This document shows, piece by piece, positions 1-9,040 of a stretch of DNA of 64,000 nt. A model generated the notes under the pieces. The model worked only from the letters and a program-made list of their open reading frames with translations. It was not told where the DNA came from and did not search any database. A program made the position numbers and the translations under genes. This DNA is from Enterococcus wangshanyuanii. GTDB taxonomy: Bacteria > Bacillota > Bacilli > Lactobacillales > Enterococcaceae. The stretch covers positions 1,736,001 to 1,800,000 of the forward strand of contig NZ_CP021874.1 of NCBI RefSeq assembly GCF_002197645.1, in the 5' to 3' direction. Numbering within the stretch: the first letter of the stretch is position 1; each line of letters starts with the position of its first letter.

Positions 1-107
1 AGTATTCAATAAGAAAGTACAACAGAATTAACTTCGTAACCTTTTTCAATACTTCCTTTTATATACGACACTCGTTATTCGTACTTTCTTCATTGGTGAC
101 TATTAGT

Positions 108-147
108 GTTGGAAATAAGCCTGATCCGCTTATTTCCAACTTTTTTA
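108..147 (+). terminator. Rho-independent terminator of an upstream gene
   Basis: A perfect 13-bp stem (GTTGGAAATAAGC / GCTTATTTCCAAC) with a 7-nt loop is followed by six T on the plus strand. It probably ends a plus-strand gene outside the window. The 10-mer AAGAAAGTAC occurs at 11-20 and 177-186 and inverted at 81-90, around this terminator; I see no other feature in 1-206. Confidence 0.8.
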
Positions 148-206
148 TTCTATTTATGGTCAATGCTTTTTCTAGCAAGAAAGTACTTCATTATTTCTTA
201 AGCAGA

Positions 207-623
207 TCACTCTGTTTTTTGAATCAGCCTCAACCAATTTTGAGCTTCTGTTTCGGTTGAGAAAATGTACAAGGTTCGCCATTTTCCTAATAACTCTTCT
301 TGAATAAAGACTTTTTGACCCGCAGAAAATGCTGTAGACATTTCTTTTTGTAGATTTAATAGTGCAGTTTTATCCCCTTGCTTTTTTTGAGTAATCGCTT
401 GAAATATGCGGCTTTGTTTTAAAAAGACTGCTTCCAGCTCTTTTGGTTCGCCGAAAACGCGGTGCATCGCTTCATAAGTAGTCAGCCAGACTGTCCCGCT
501 CTTTTTGATTTCATAGGCTTCAAATTTTTTTCTTAACACAGCTTGGCGAATCGTGTTTCCTCCAGCAAGTCCCCATTTTTCAGCAGCTTCCGTAAATGTT
601 AATACTTGATTCAAATCAATCAT
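207..623 (-). CDS. Helix-turn-helix domain protein (HTH_59-like)
   Basis: A 138-residue soluble protein. The N-terminal 55 or so residues carry the FTEAAEKWGL...TIRQAVLRKKFEAYEIKKSGTVW pattern (shown in parts) of a small winged/HTH domain common in enterococci and lactobacilli, in which a helix pair is followed by a lysine-rich wing and a KSGTVWL strand. Residues 60-138 have no recognised domain but end in an amphipathic region, so it may sense a partner or ligand. It is a single gene reading away from the LysR gene, whose stop lies 75 bp upstream. DNA binding is inferred; targets are unknown. Confidence 0.6.
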   Translation of the reverse strand: MIDLNQVLTFTEAAEKWGLAGGNTIRQAVLRKKFEAYEIKKSGTVWLTTYEAMHRVFGEPKELEAVFLKQSRIFQAITQKKQGDKTALLNLQKEMSTAFSAGQKVFIQEELLGKWRTLYIFSTETEAQNWLRLIQKTE

Positions 624-698
624 TTAGCTTATCCTTTCTGCCTTAGTCTCTTCATTGTATCATGTCATTTGATTGGAAAAAATAGTTTGAATCGAAAT

Positions 699-1523
699 CT
701 ATCCGTTCTCTTTTTGAAAATGAGTAGTGATGAAATGAACGATTTTTCGTAATTGAGTGGAGTCAATACGATCTCGTTTGATCAAATAAAATTTTCTTTG
801 GTAGCCAGAACTTAATGACTGCCAATGTATTTTTGGTGTGAGTGCTTTCTTCGATAAAATGGATTGGCCTATTCCTTTTTCTAAACAACGGACGATGATT
901 TCATTGTTTTTGATAATCATTTTTTGCGGACTCAAATTATTTTCTAGAAAATAGCGCTCTGTATAATGATAAACACCAGAGCTTTCTTCCCTAACCAACC
1001 ATAATTCACTTGATAAATCACCTGCATGGACTAATTCATCATTCAAAATTTCCTGACGGATCGCCGTTTCCGTGATCAAAGGCTTCTCAATAAAACCAAA
1101 ATGCGCCTGATGTTTTTCGATTTTATCCAATACTACTTCTGAATTGTCCATCTCTAAAACAAATGAGACCTCAGGAAAATGCCGCACCAATTCCTTCATC
1201 AATTCTGGTAAATAATACACGGCAAATGTATTTGAAGCAATGATCTTACAGGTTTCTTTAGGAACGGATTGTGTTTTTAACGCTTGTAAGATATCCTCCC
1301 AATCATCAGCTAAGTTAAGCAAATGATGGTACAGAATCTCTGCCTGTTTTGTCGTAACCATCTCTTGGCGCCCACTTCGCACAAACAATTCCACATTCAA
1401 TTCCTCTTCCAATTGCTTTATTTGATTAGAAACAGCTGGTTGGGAAATAAATAAAACTTCTGCTGCTTTTGAAAAATTTTTTGTTTCATAGACTGCACGG
1501 AATGTATTCAGTAATTTAAACAT
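699..1523 (-). CDS. LysR-family transcriptional regulator
   Basis: A 274-residue LysR-type regulator. The N-terminal winged HTH (about residues 1-60) has the typical [19 protein letters not shown] recognition helix, followed by a linker helix and a periplasmic-binding-like effector domain. I place the start at the internal ATG (MFKLLN) because AAGGGG lies 5 nt upstream of it, while an ATG five codons earlier has no ribosome site. It is divergent from the YeiH-family exporter gene 107 bp away, the classic arrangement in which the regulator controls the neighbour and itself from the shared intergenic region. The effector is unknown, perhaps a sulfur compound by analogy with YeiH partners. Confidence 0.88.
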   Translation of the reverse strand: MFKLLNTFRAVYETKNFSKAAEVLFISQPAVSNQIKQLEEELNVELFVRSGRQEMVTTKQAEILYHHLLNLADDWEDILQALKTQSVPKETCKIIASNTFAVYYLPELMKELVRHFPEVSFVLEMDNSEVVLDKIEKHQAHFGFIEKPLITETAIRQEILNDELVHAGDLSSELWLVREESSGVYHYTERYFLENNLSPQKMIIKNNEIIVRCLEKGIGQSILSKKALTPKIHWQSLSSGYQRKFYLIKRDRIDSTQLRKIVHFITTHFQKENG

Positions 1524-1629
1524 AGAATCCCCTTCCATTCATTTTAATTATAGATATTATTCTAACTATTTATTTCTCAAATGCAACTTATTTCGCTATA
1601 CTAAATATAAAGATAAACAAAGAAAGAAG

Positions 1630-2673
1630 ATGAATACATTAGTGAAAAATATGAACGCTTATTTAACAAAAACACTCACAATTCTACCAGGTCTGATCAC
1701 CGCATTTATTGTGGCTGTGATCAGTAAAGGAATTGCGATTTGGCTGCCTTCATTAGGTGCAGCGACGATTGCAATTTTACTGGGCATCGTGTTAGGAAAT
1801 ACGTTTTTGAAAAATCCTGTATTAGAAAAAGGAACAAAGATAGCAGAAGGAAAGCTGCTGGAATTTTCAGTTGTTCTCTTAGGTGCGACCGTCACTTTTC
1901 AAACGATTGCCCATATTGGCATAAAAGGCGGCATCTTCGTCGTTTTACAAATGGGTCTTACCATCATCGCTACTTATATTCTTGGGAAAAAACTACTATT
2001 TTCAGATAACATGTCTCTACTGATGGCAGGTGGAAATGCGGTCTGTGGATCATCTGCGATTGCATCGATTGCTCCTTCGATCCATGCAAAAGAAGAAGAA
2101 AAAGGACAGATCATTACCTTGGTCAATTTATTAGGAACAATTTTAATGCTGCTTTTACCGCTGCTTGCTTCTATCCTTTATGGAACGGACTTATTAGCTA
2201 AAAGCGCTTTGGTTGGTGGTATTTTACAATCAGTTGGTCAGGTAGTCGCAAGTGCTAGTATGATCAATGCTGAGGTTGTTGAACTTGCCATGCTGTTCAA
2301 AATTATGCGTATCATGTTACTGGTTGTCATCGTCTATTTATTTGGAAAATTTAAAGAACATAAAACACCAACCGCTGAAACGGTCGGAACAACTACTACT
2401 GCATCCCAAAAAAAGGCTGGCTTGCCCTGGTATGTTGTTGGCTTCGTCTTATTTTGCATTATAAATAGTCTGATCCAGCTTCCTCCACAATTAAGTCAAA
2501 CCGCTCACTTTTTTAGCGGTTGGTTTGAAATCACTGCTTTAGCTGCAATCGGATTACGTCTAGATTTTCAAAAGTTCTTTAAAGAAGGCAAACGTTTCTT
2601 GATTTATGGACTATCCGTTGGTGTCATTCAAGTCATTTTAGCCATTGGTCTGATCCGTTTATTCATTGCATGA
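1630..2673 (+). CDS. YeiH/UPF0324-family putative sulfate exporter
   Basis: A 347-residue polytopic membrane protein with about ten hydrophobic segments. It contains the family signatures [15 protein letters not shown] (around residues 135-150) and a C-terminal [15 protein letters not shown] block, which match the Cons_hypoth698/PSE family (E. coli YeiH). Substrate export (sulfate or another oxyanion) is a family prediction, not proven. It is divergent from the LysR gene, with a TATACT hexamer at 1597-1602 as a possible -10. The start codon sits very close to a weak purine tract, so the ATG seven codons later is an alternative start. Confidence 0.85.
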   Translation: MNTLVKNMNAYLTKTLTILPGLITAFIVAVISKGIAIWLPSLGAATIAILLGIVLGNTFLKNPVLEKGTKIAEGKLLEFSVVLLGATVTFQTIAHIGIKGGIFVVLQMGLTIIATYILGKKLLFSDNMSLLMAGGNAVCGSSAIASIAPSIHAKEEEKGQIITLVNLLGTILMLLLPLLASILYGTDLLAKSALVGGILQSVGQVVASASMINAEVVELAMLFKIMRIMLLVVIVYLFGKFKEHKTPTAETVGTTTTASQKKAGLPWYVVGFVLFCIINSLIQLPPQLSQTAHFFSGWFEITALAAIGLRLDFQKFFKEGKRFLIYGLSVGVIQVILAIGLIRLFIA

Positions 2674-2676
2674 TCT

Positions 2677-2717
2677 AAAAAAAAGACTGCTCAGGTTATT
2701 CGTGAGCAGTCTTTTTC
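2677..2717. terminator. Bidirectional terminator between convergent genes
   Basis: Stem AAAGACTGCTCA / TGAGCAGTCTTT around a 9-nt loop, with T-runs on both strands. It serves the YeiH-like gene on the plus strand and psiE on the minus strand. Confidence 0.85.
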
Positions 2718-2718
2718 T

Positions 2719-3162
2719 TTAATCTTTTTCGTCTATTTTATTTGATTTGAATCCAGAATACGATTTGTTTCCACTCAGATTAAGGACAAACAAAACAATC
2801 ACTAATGCTAAAATAGAAATAGACAATAGTAACGTTTGAACGGCATCTCCATGAATCACCATCAACTGACGCAAAATCGCTGTGATACAAATCAAAATCA
2901 AGTAACGGATCGGGATATGATGCCCTTCTTGAATATAACGAATCACCATCATGATAAATTCAAACAACATGAAAAATGCTACTACTTCCTGCATGACGAC
3001 CGATAAATTTTTTGGTGTCATTGGTTTATTGATAAATGTACCAATATCGATCAGCTGACGGATCATAAATATCAAAATAAGAACGGCCAGCATTCCTAAA
3101 ACAATATCCAGAACCACGTTAACGTATTTTTTCATTATTCCAAACCTTTGATCTTCTTTCAT
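2719..3162 (-). CDS. psiE: PsiE-family membrane protein
   Basis: A 147-residue protein with four membrane-spanning segments (about 14-37, 58-80, 85-105, 112-132). It matches the phosphate-starvation-inducible PsiE family, including the central MQEVVAFFMLFEFIMM and HIPIRYLILICITAILRQL blocks. The role is unknown even in E. coli; it is a small inner-membrane protein linked to phosphate and carbon starvation. A strong AAGGGGGA ribosome site precedes the ATG. It is a monocistronic gene ending at the bidirectional terminator next to the YeiH-like gene. Confidence 0.85.
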   Translation of the reverse strand: MKEDQRFGIMKKYVNVVLDIVLGMLAVLILIFMIRQLIDIGTFINKPMTPKNLSVVMQEVVAFFMLFEFIMMVIRYIQEGHHIPIRYLILICITAILRQLMVIHGDAVQTLLLSISILALVIVLFVLNLSGNKSYSGFKSNKIDEKD

Positions 3163-3393
3163 ATTTTCCCCCTTTTAATTGATGCAGTAGATTCATTAAT
3201 TAAACCTTCTCACTACATTTCATTATAAAACTAATATATCATTTTTTTTACACGATGTAAAAATCTAAATCTGAAAAAATAGACACATTTCCTGATCATA
3301 GTTACTCAGACCTAGAAGAAAATGCAACTTAAGCCCCCGTTGTTTTGGCTATATCTATGATATGGTTATTTATAGAACTAGGAGGTAACTATT

Positions 3394-4122
3394 ATGGAAA
3401 AAAAACTTACATCGTTCCATCTAAAAATGATTGCAATCATTGCTATGCTGCTCAACCATATCGGTAGCGGCTTTCAGTTGTATCAGTATTCAACTGGACT
3501 TTTCTTTTTTACTGAATTGATTGGAAAACTTACTTTTCCGATCATGGCTTATTTGTTAGTGGAAGGATTCCATTACAGCAGGAACCTTAAAAAATACGCT
3601 TTACGATTGGCTGTATTTTGGCTCCTATCTATTTATCCATTCCATCTCTTATTTTATCCAGGCCATCCTTTTGATCCTTCTGAACTTGTTAATAATATTT
3701 TCTTCACACTTTTGATGGGTCTTCTACTAATTATGGTCTATGATAAAACTAAAAACCTTTACCTGCATGTGCTACTGGTCATTGCATTTTCGTTTGCCAC
3801 CGTTATGTCCGACTGGAATTTGATTGGTGTATTGATCATTTTTGGCTTTTATCGCGTAAAGAATGACCGTTTGAAGAAAATCATCCCACCCGTTTATGCA
3901 ACCCTTTTCTTATTTTTATTGTTATTGGTCGCGCGAACGATGGCTCCAAACTCTGTTCCGTTATATGAGCTAGCCTCAACCTTAGGGATCCTTGGCGTTA
4001 TTCCATTGTTGATGAATTATAATGGCCAACGCGGATATTCTCCAACTTGGGTCAAATGGGGATTCTACCTATTTTATCCTCTTCATATGATCATCTTGGT
4101 CTTACTAAGAGTGATGCTGTAA
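3394..4122 (+). CDS. TraX-family membrane protein
   Basis: A 242-residue polytopic protein of the TraX family: N-terminal SFHLKMIAIIAMLLNHIG, an IGKLTFPIMAYLLVEGF segment and a C-terminal FYLFYPLHMIIL segment, all typical. In the F plasmid TraX acetylates pilin, but chromosomal Firmicute copies are acyltransferase-like membrane proteins of unknown substrate. The gene stands alone, has an AGGAGGT ribosome site 7 nt from the ATG and its own terminator. Nothing in the context suggests conjugation. Confidence 0.85.
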   Translation: MEKKLTSFHLKMIAIIAMLLNHIGSGFQLYQYSTGLFFFTELIGKLTFPIMAYLLVEGFHYSRNLKKYALRLAVFWLLSIYPFHLLFYPGHPFDPSELVNNIFFTLLMGLLLIMVYDKTKNLYLHVLLVIAFSFATVMSDWNLIGVLIIFGFYRVKNDRLKKIIPPVYATLFLFLLLLVARTMAPNSVPLYELASTLGILGVIPLLMNYNGQRGYSPTWVKWGFYLFYPLHMIILVLLRVML

Positions 4123-4125
4123 AAA

Positions 4126-4170
4126 AGAATCTGGAACCTAATTTTTGAAATCAGGTTCCAGATTATTTTT
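4126..4170. terminator. Bidirectional terminator
   Basis: A 12-bp stem AATCTGGAACCT / AGGTTCCAGATT with a 13-nt loop. T-rich on the plus strand after the stem and A-rich before it, so it can end both the TraX-like gene and the convergent CPBP gene. Confidence 0.85.
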
Positions 4171-4184
4171 TGTATCAGCTTTGA

Positions 4185-4874
4185 TCAAATCAAACCAAAT
4201 GCAATCATTATAGCGCCTAAAATATTATTTAAAAAGTGTATCGCTATACTAAGTTCCAAGCGTTTTGTCTTATAATAAACAACTGATAAAATCAACCCGA
4301 TCAATCCATAGATCAAGAAACTTATCAAATCTGTTGGACCATGCATCAACCCGAAAATAACTGAGCTTAGCGCAATCCCAATAATTGGATAGTCTTTCAG
4401 CCAGAAGCCAATGATCCCTCCTCTGAAAACAATCTCTTCCATGATCGGCGCAGAGATACCGATCAATAGGATGATCAACAATGGATTTTCTCCCGTAAAC
4501 ATTGTTTGGATCGCCGCATCGTTGGCAGTAGAATTCGTTCCTTGAGCATTTAACAATAGTGTACCGACAATAGCAACGATTCGAGCCAAAACATAACCAC
4601 CAATGATGATGCCTATATTTTTTCCCGTGAGAAAATCAAACTTGATTGTAAAAAAGCCTAATTTCTTTGCTAAAAATACCAGCAGCCAAATGTTTCCAAT
4701 TTCCAATAAAATCAAGATGATCGATACCGCTAACGATAAATTTGCTTCACCAGAAGCTTGAGAAAACCCTTTAACAATGCCAAAAACAGTCATACTGATT
4801 TGACTTAATAAAAACAACCCAATTACGATAAAGAATTTTTTAGTGTACATAAAAACCTTTTTCATAACATCCAT
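4185..4874 (-). CDS. CPBP-family intramembrane glutamic protease
   Basis: A 229-residue protein with about six to seven transmembrane segments. The three CPBP/Abi motifs are visible in order: MEEIVFRGG (the EExxxR motif, near residue 145), HGPTD (near 178) and a C-terminal HFLNN (near 214), which supply the catalytic Glu and His residues. The family includes Rce1-like prenyl-protein proteases and bacteriocin self-immunity proteins; no bacteriocin gene is nearby, so a general membrane-proteolysis role is as likely. The ribosome site AAGGAG is 9 nt before the ATG. Confidence 0.87.
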   Translation of the reverse strand: MDVMKKVFMYTKKFFIVIGLFLLSQISMTVFGIVKGFSQASGEANLSLAVSIILILLEIGNIWLLVFLAKKLGFFTIKFDFLTGKNIGIIIGGYVLARIVAIVGTLLLNAQGTNSTANDAAIQTMFTGENPLLIILLIGISAPIMEEIVFRGGIIGFWLKDYPIIGIALSSVIFGLMHGPTDLISFLIYGLIGLILSVVYYKTKRLELSIAIHFLNNILGAIMIAFGLI

Positions 4875-4999
4875 ATTTCCACTCTCCTTTTTAATAATAA
4901 AAACTATACCTTTTTATCATATCAAATAATGAGAGCATAGTAAAATCGATAACGAAAACAATCTTATCCTTCAAAATGGATTTTAGATAAATAGACCAA

Positions 5000-5725
5000 T
5001 TATTTTGCAGAAACTCGTTTTCCATCTTTATATGCATACACTCTTCCTAAAGAATCTTTGGCTACATATTGGTAATTTTTTTGACCGCTAACATTTCTAG
5101 GTGCAGGTGATCCTTTTGGAACCAGTACTACTTTATAAGCTTCTAAACGCTTAGACAAACCCGCTGTTCCAGCTTTATGAGCAGTCGATTTACTATCTTC
5201 GGTTTTTGATTTTGCTTTAGACCAGCCTAACCAGCCATAATCTTGTGCATGAACACAATAATACATATCGTATTGCTGGGCTAAGCTACCTGTTAAAGTG
5301 AATTCTACCGCTTCTACTCTCAATGCACCTCCAGCAGTTCCCCCTCGACCTGCTTGATAATAAATCGTTGTGTTTCGCCCTTTGATATTTCGTTTAGAGA
5401 CACCGGCACTTTTTTCCTTAGCTGTTAGTTTTTCAGATAACCAACCGATATTTTCTACATGTGTATTGATCGAAATATCTGTGCTTCCTTTTATGAACAT
5501 CGCTTCCATTCGTTTCGATTGTCGCACGGAACCACTACCTGTACCAGAAGGACCCATTTCTGCTATCGTCCTAAATCGTTTATCCTTACCAAAACCAGTA
5601 TCTCCATAATCCTGTACGTGAGAACCAAAACGTAGATCATTGATAGAAGCCGCTTCTGTATTCACCCCAAATGAACAGACTCCTCCAAAAAAAACAAGCG
5701 CTAACACAAATAGTTTCTTTTTCAC
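5000..5725 (-). CDS. Secreted ChW-repeat protein
   Basis: A 241-residue exported protein. Residues 1-25 form a signal peptide with likely cleavage after NTEAA. The mature part contains three copies of a ChW-like (clostridial hydrophobic with conserved W) motif: HVQDYG...SKRMEAMFI, HVENIGW...LRVEAVEFTL and HAQDYGWLGW...SKRLEAYKVVL. ChW domains occur in cell-surface and secreted proteins of Gram-positives and probably bind glycans or proteins. The first copy has lost the conserved Trp. The start is GTG. The gene lies just downstream of the original rplT terminator and is the first core gene beyond the island. Confidence 0.72.
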   Translation of the reverse strand: MKKKLFVLALVFFGGVCSFGVNTEAASINDLRFGSHVQDYGDTGFGKDKRFRTIAEMGPSGTGSGSVRQSKRMEAMFIKGSTDISINTHVENIGWLSEKLTAKEKSAGVSKRNIKGRNTTIYYQAGRGGTAGGALRVEAVEFTLTGSLAQQYDMYYCVHAQDYGWLGWSKAKSKTEDSKSTAHKAGTAGLSKRLEAYKVVLVPKGSPAPRNVSGQKNYQYVAKDSLGRVYAYKDGKRVSAK

Positions 5726-5808
5726 TTTTAAACCAGCTTTCTATTTATTATTTTTTTAATAATTCGATATTATTATAGCATTAAGGACCTTCATTTTGTA
5801 AAAAATAA

Positions 5809-5846
5809 TAAAAAAGTTCCCTTTCAATTAAGAAATGGGAACTTCA
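5809..5846 (-). terminator. Original rplT operon terminator
   Basis: Minus-strand stem AAGTTCCC / GGGAACTT with an AT-rich loop, followed by six T. It stands directly after the displaced 3' end of rplT, so before the island inserted it would have ended the infC-rpmI-rplT transcript. Confidence 0.8.
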
Positions 5847-5854
5847 AAATAGTT

Positions 5855-6064
5855 TTATTTAGCTAAAGCGTCTTTTGCTTGGTCAGCTAACGCTGTGAAA
5901 GCTGATGCATCGTTTACAGCTAAGTCTGCTAACATTTTGCGGTTGATATCAATTTCTGCCAATTTCAAACCGTGCATTAATTTTGAGTAGCTTAAGCCAT
6001 TCATACGAGCTGCTGCATTGATACGAGCAATCCATAATTTACGGAAGTCGCGTTTCTTTTGACG
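5855..6064 (-). pseudogene. Displaced native 3' end of rplT (island left junction)
   Basis: The reverse strand encodes the last 70 or so residues of ribosomal protein L20 in frame from RQKKRD to ALAK followed by TAA, but has no start. It is identical in protein to the intact rplT at 26523 up to ADQA; the final residues differ (KDALAK here, SKALENK there) and many third bases differ. Homology between the two copies stops abruptly at TGACG (6060-6064; 26731-26735). The simplest reading is that this is the host's original gene end, cut off when the island integrated. Confidence 0.9.
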
Positions 6065-6286
6065 GTAGGATAGCTTACCAAAAGGAATTTAGTTTTAATT
6101 TTTCACCTAACTTAGGGGTATTCAATGGGGTATTCACTCAAAATACAAATAGGCATAGGATAAAGTTGATTTTTATTTAAGAAATGAACAAACAGAGATT
6201 AAATAACAGCTAATACATATCTTCAAAAAATAAAAATTTAGCTATAATTAGAGAACAGAAATCAAAATTCCTCATAATGAACCTCT
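6065..6286. repeat. Left-end region with candidate integrase arm sites
   Basis: No gene is seen. Two direct copies of GGGGTATTCA stand at 6115-6124 and 6127-6136. GGCATAGGATAAAG at 6153-6166 recurs inverted (CTTTATCCTATGCC) at 25263-25276, just before the integrase. Such short repeats near an att junction look like integrase or excisionase binding sites; this is inference. Confidence 0.45.
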
Positions 6287-6688
6287 CTAATTTTCATATC
6301 TATTGGATAAAGAGTATAAGATTTGTTGGGCATAAGTTGCTACATGTCCATTTTCCTGATAAATGTGAAATCTTTTATTATTACTATTATTTTTATTATC
6401 CATAAGTTCATTTTTAAGTTTTGGCATGCGTAATAGCAAAGAGATAGTTCTTGAATAATGTTTAGATAAGAATTCATTGACTGTAATAAAACCTTCTTTT
6501 ACATAATTCTGTTCATATTCATCACTTAATTGAACAATGTCAACCGTTTTATTAGAAAACGCATATTCAATCATTTCATCTGAACAGTACGATAATTTAG
6601 CCTCCCATTCGTTCAATTCCTCAAATGTTAAACATGAATTCATTTGAAAAATAAAATCCATTAAATGTTTATCAGAAGTATTTATCAT
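6287..6688 (-). CDS. Hypothetical protein
   Basis: A 133-residue acidic protein without signal peptide or membrane segment. It is rich in Asn, Glu and Ser with a poly-Asn stretch near residue 105 and is not recognised. It is the left-most island gene, reading toward the attL junction and following the degenerate array upstream. The size and location would fit an accessory or immunity-like protein, but there is no motif to support that. Confidence 0.5.
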   Translation of the reverse strand: MINTSDKHLMDFIFQMNSCLTFEELNEWEAKLSYCSDEMIEYAFSNKTVDIVQLSDEYEQNYVKEGFITVNEFLSKHYSRTISLLLRMPKLKNELMDNKNNSNNKRFHIYQENGHVATYAQQILYSLSNRYEN

Positions 6689-6746
6689 AGTTTAACACCT
6701 ACTAATACAATATTTTGGGGTTCAATTATTCAATATATAGCCTGTG

Positions 6747-6998
6747 TCATAACAATTCTATTTTTAGCTCTTTAGGCACTTTTCTTCGCATGTTCACCTT
6801 TATATTGGAATCTTCTTTTACTTTAAAAGTAGATACTATGTTAATGTCCTGTAAATTATTTAATAACTCAATATTTTGAGGAGTATTCTCTATTTCAACT
6901 ACTTTATTTTTTCCATTTTCATCAATATACAATTCAGAGATTGGTTTGTTTTGTGTTCCCAACCAATATGTTACAGCTTTTACAGAAATTATATTCAA
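6747..6998 (-). CDS. Hypothetical protein, possibly a gene remnant
   Basis: An 83-residue reading frame starting with TTG that overlaps the TGA of the frame upstream. There is no clear ribosome site, which makes an independent gene doubtful. The sequence contains TPQNIELLNNLQDIN, faintly like TTQLFIDLLNNL encoded in the preceding frame. It may be the frame-shifted C-terminal part of the decayed paralogue array at 6995-7790. No function recognised. Confidence 0.35.
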   Translation of the reverse strand: MNIISVKAVTYWLGTQNKPISELYIDENGKNKVVEIENTPQNIELLNNLQDINIVSTFKVKEDSNIKVNMRRKVPKELKIELL

Positions 6999-7447
6999 CT
7001 TTTATTTTTGAAAAGGTTATTAAGCAAATCAATGAATAGTTGTGTAGTTGATAAACTTTCAAAAATACAATCATAGTCTTCTACTAAAAAATCAGTAATA
7101 TTATTCACTGAAAACGAGCTTAATGTTTATTCAATTGTTGATTTACTTAATGTCATCTCTTGTAAGTTAAAGATAAAATATTCTTTTGAGTATTCAACAT
7201 CCATATTCTTAAGCAATCTTACAAACAATGTATCATCAGAAGAAATTCCCCTTTCTAATAGAATTTCCACCAATCTAGTATTTTTGAAAGATTCATCTGA
7301 ATCTTCATTAACAATAGTACCTAGTAACTCTTTAATTGATTCAAATTTCCAATTCTTAATTAGAGAAAACGTTTCTTCTTCCGACAAATCAATCTCAGAA
7401 TAATTTTCAAGAAAGTCATTAGGATGATTAAGTACTGCCTCGACAAT
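6995..7447 (-). pseudogene. Degenerate small-protein gene(s), tandem copies 1 and 2
   Basis: One frame reads from about 7447 through 7127, where TAA interrupts it, then continues in the same frame to TGA at 6995. The first part encodes DFLENYSEIDLSEEETF followed by about 75 residues; the second encodes ITDFLVEDYDCIFES and about 20 more. Both share a DFLxExYxxI pattern with the frame at 7510-7722, so these appear to be tandem copies of one small acidic protein. The open part 7127-7387 (86 codons, TTG start) may still be translated; an ATT at 7447 follows a good AAGGAAGGTGG. Function unknown; tandem small paralogues are often immunity proteins. Confidence 0.45.
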
Positions 7448-7509
7448 AACACCACCTTCCTTGAATTTATTAACATTTTATATATTAAAATCAATTAAAT
7501 TGTTTCTAG

Positions 7510-7790
7510 CTAAAATATGAGTGCTTTGACTTGAAAGGTTACCTGCATCATAGTTGTAATTCCTAGTGATTCAATATTATCCTCTGTAATAACTATCGCT
7601 TTATTATCGACCATCTTTTTAAGCAATACTTTTAATTTGTCTTTTGAATAAGATTTATCATATTGCTTTTTAAGAGAAATCAATTCATTCTGATTAGTGA
7701 ATATTGAGTACATAACAGACAAATCAATTTCTACATTTTCATACTAGGATTCAATTAAGAATTTAATAGCCTTAGATAGATTAATTATTT
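7510..7790 (-). pseudogene. Degenerate small-protein gene, tandem copy 3
   Basis: The frame 7510-7722 (70 codons, TTG start) encodes EIDLSVMYSIF and continues upstream in frame through ENV, a TAG stop, then AIKFLIES, which parallels the AVLNHPNDFLEN...EIDLS segment of the neighbouring copy. The in-frame TAG and the lack of an ATG or ribosome site indicate a broken paralogue. Not recognised beyond this similarity. Confidence 0.4.
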
Positions 7791-7833
7791 ACTTTTTTAA
7801 AATCCAATTTAGGATAAAATTTTTTTATTCCTT

Positions 7834-8469
7834 TTATTTCTCATAGCCAAATAAATTTAATTTTCCTGATAAATATTCACCAAGATATACATCATTAATT
7901 CGACTGAATCCTTGTTTAGATACTTCTTCTTGAAGCCATTCATCATCTTTTTTTATTAATTCTAAGACATCTAAATTAGCTTGACCATCAACAATAATTG
8001 GATATCTAATATTTTCATCGCCAAATTCTATTAAAGTTAATTGACCATTTTGTTCCAAAACAGCTCTTTTAATATTTTCTACTTCATAAATACCATTTGC
8101 TCTGAGTTTAAACATTAATTCGTTAGCAGAAATTCCATTCCTCAAACAAACATTAACATTCACTTTCCCATTCTGAATCAAAGTAATCGGACGACCATCT
8201 ACAATTACTTTGATGTAACGATTATGTTCTTTAGCGAATTTAACTACTAAAACCAGCAACGTCCAAATAATCAAAACTAACACAAACTGCAATACACTTA
8301 TTGAATCATTATAAATAACCCCACCAATTATGCCACCTAAAACATAGTTTTGGACTTGGTCCATTGCTGATGATGGAGCTAAATTACCTTTTCCCAACAA
8401 ATTAATTTGAAGAATCAAACAAAGAATACCTAAAGTAAATTTAATTATAATGGGCGTATACATCTGCAT
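7834..8469 (-). CDS. DUF421-domain membrane protein (YetF/YrbG type)
   Basis: A 211-residue protein with three N-terminal transmembrane segments (about 8-25, 40-55, 60-78) and a cytosolic DUF421 domain. The typical strand signatures are present: KVIVDGRPITLIQNGKV and a second IDG-like segment (YPIIVDGQ). YetF-type proteins are membrane-bound, dimerising cytosolic domains of unknown biochemical activity, linked to envelope and spore stress in Bacillus. It lies 12 bp downstream of the DUF3290 gene, its usual partner, so the two form a two-gene operon. Confidence 0.88.
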   Translation of the reverse strand: MQMYTPIIIKFTLGILCLILQINLLGKGNLAPSSAMDQVQNYVLGGIIGGVIYNDSISVLQFVLVLIIWTLLVLVVKFAKEHNRYIKVIVDGRPITLIQNGKVNVNVCLRNGISANELMFKLRANGIYEVENIKRAVLEQNGQLTLIEFGDENIRYPIIVDGQANLDVLELIKKDDEWLQEEVSKQGFSRINDVYLGEYLSGKLNLFGYEK

Positions 8470-8481
8470 ATCTTATCCTCC

Positions 8482-8925
8482 TTATTTCGTATAGATAATA
8501 TTGTCATTTATTAGATATGTTTCAGTTAGAGTATAAGAATTTTGGTCACTACTCAAACTTACCTTATAAAATTTCTCATTAAATTTCACTATAATCCCAT
8601 CAGAAAATTGAGTTGCATTAGCATATATTTCATTTGTATCTATATTCTCCTGCTTAGCAAGACCCTTTACAAAATTTACCATTTGTGAAGATTGGGAATG
8701 CTTGGTTTGATTCGTCTGATAATCAGAATATTGAACACCTAATGCAAATAATAAGGTTAGGGAAAAAATAATACTCAAATCCCTGTATTTAGTATTAATT
8801 CTATGTCTTAAATAAAGTGAAAAAACTAATATTAAAAGAACTAAAGAACCAAAAATCAGGAAATACTTTAAATAATCATTGATATTGGACTGATTTTCCA
8901 GAAAATTTATCCCATAAAAATTCAT
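8482..8925 (-). CDS. DUF3290-domain membrane protein
   Basis: A 147-residue protein with two transmembrane segments (about 19-40 and 48-65) and a C-terminal extracytoplasmic domain containing SDGIIVKFNEKFYKVSLSS. This layout matches DUF3290, which is almost always encoded immediately upstream of a DUF421 gene in Lactobacillales. The pair probably forms a membrane complex. A purine-rich AGGGGAGG ribosome site precedes the ATG. Function unknown. Confidence 0.87.
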   Translation of the reverse strand: MNFYGINFLENQSNINDYLKYFLIFGSLVLLILVFSLYLRHRINTKYRDLSIIFSLTLLFALGVQYSDYQTNQTKHSQSSQMVNFVKGLAKQENIDTNEIYANATQFSDGIIVKFNEKFYKVSLSSDQNSYTLTETYLINDNIIYTK

Positions 8926-9040
8926 TTTTACCTCCCCTGTCTATATATAAAGTTTAATGATAATACTTAAAATAAATAAAAAATTTTTATCAGCTCAAGT
9001 ATAATATAGCAAGATACCCACTAAAATCAAAACAAAATAT

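Noticed and set aside
3394..4122. Conjugation gene because of the TraX name
   Set aside because: Chromosomal TraX-like membrane proteins are widespread in Firmicutes and no transfer genes are nearby.
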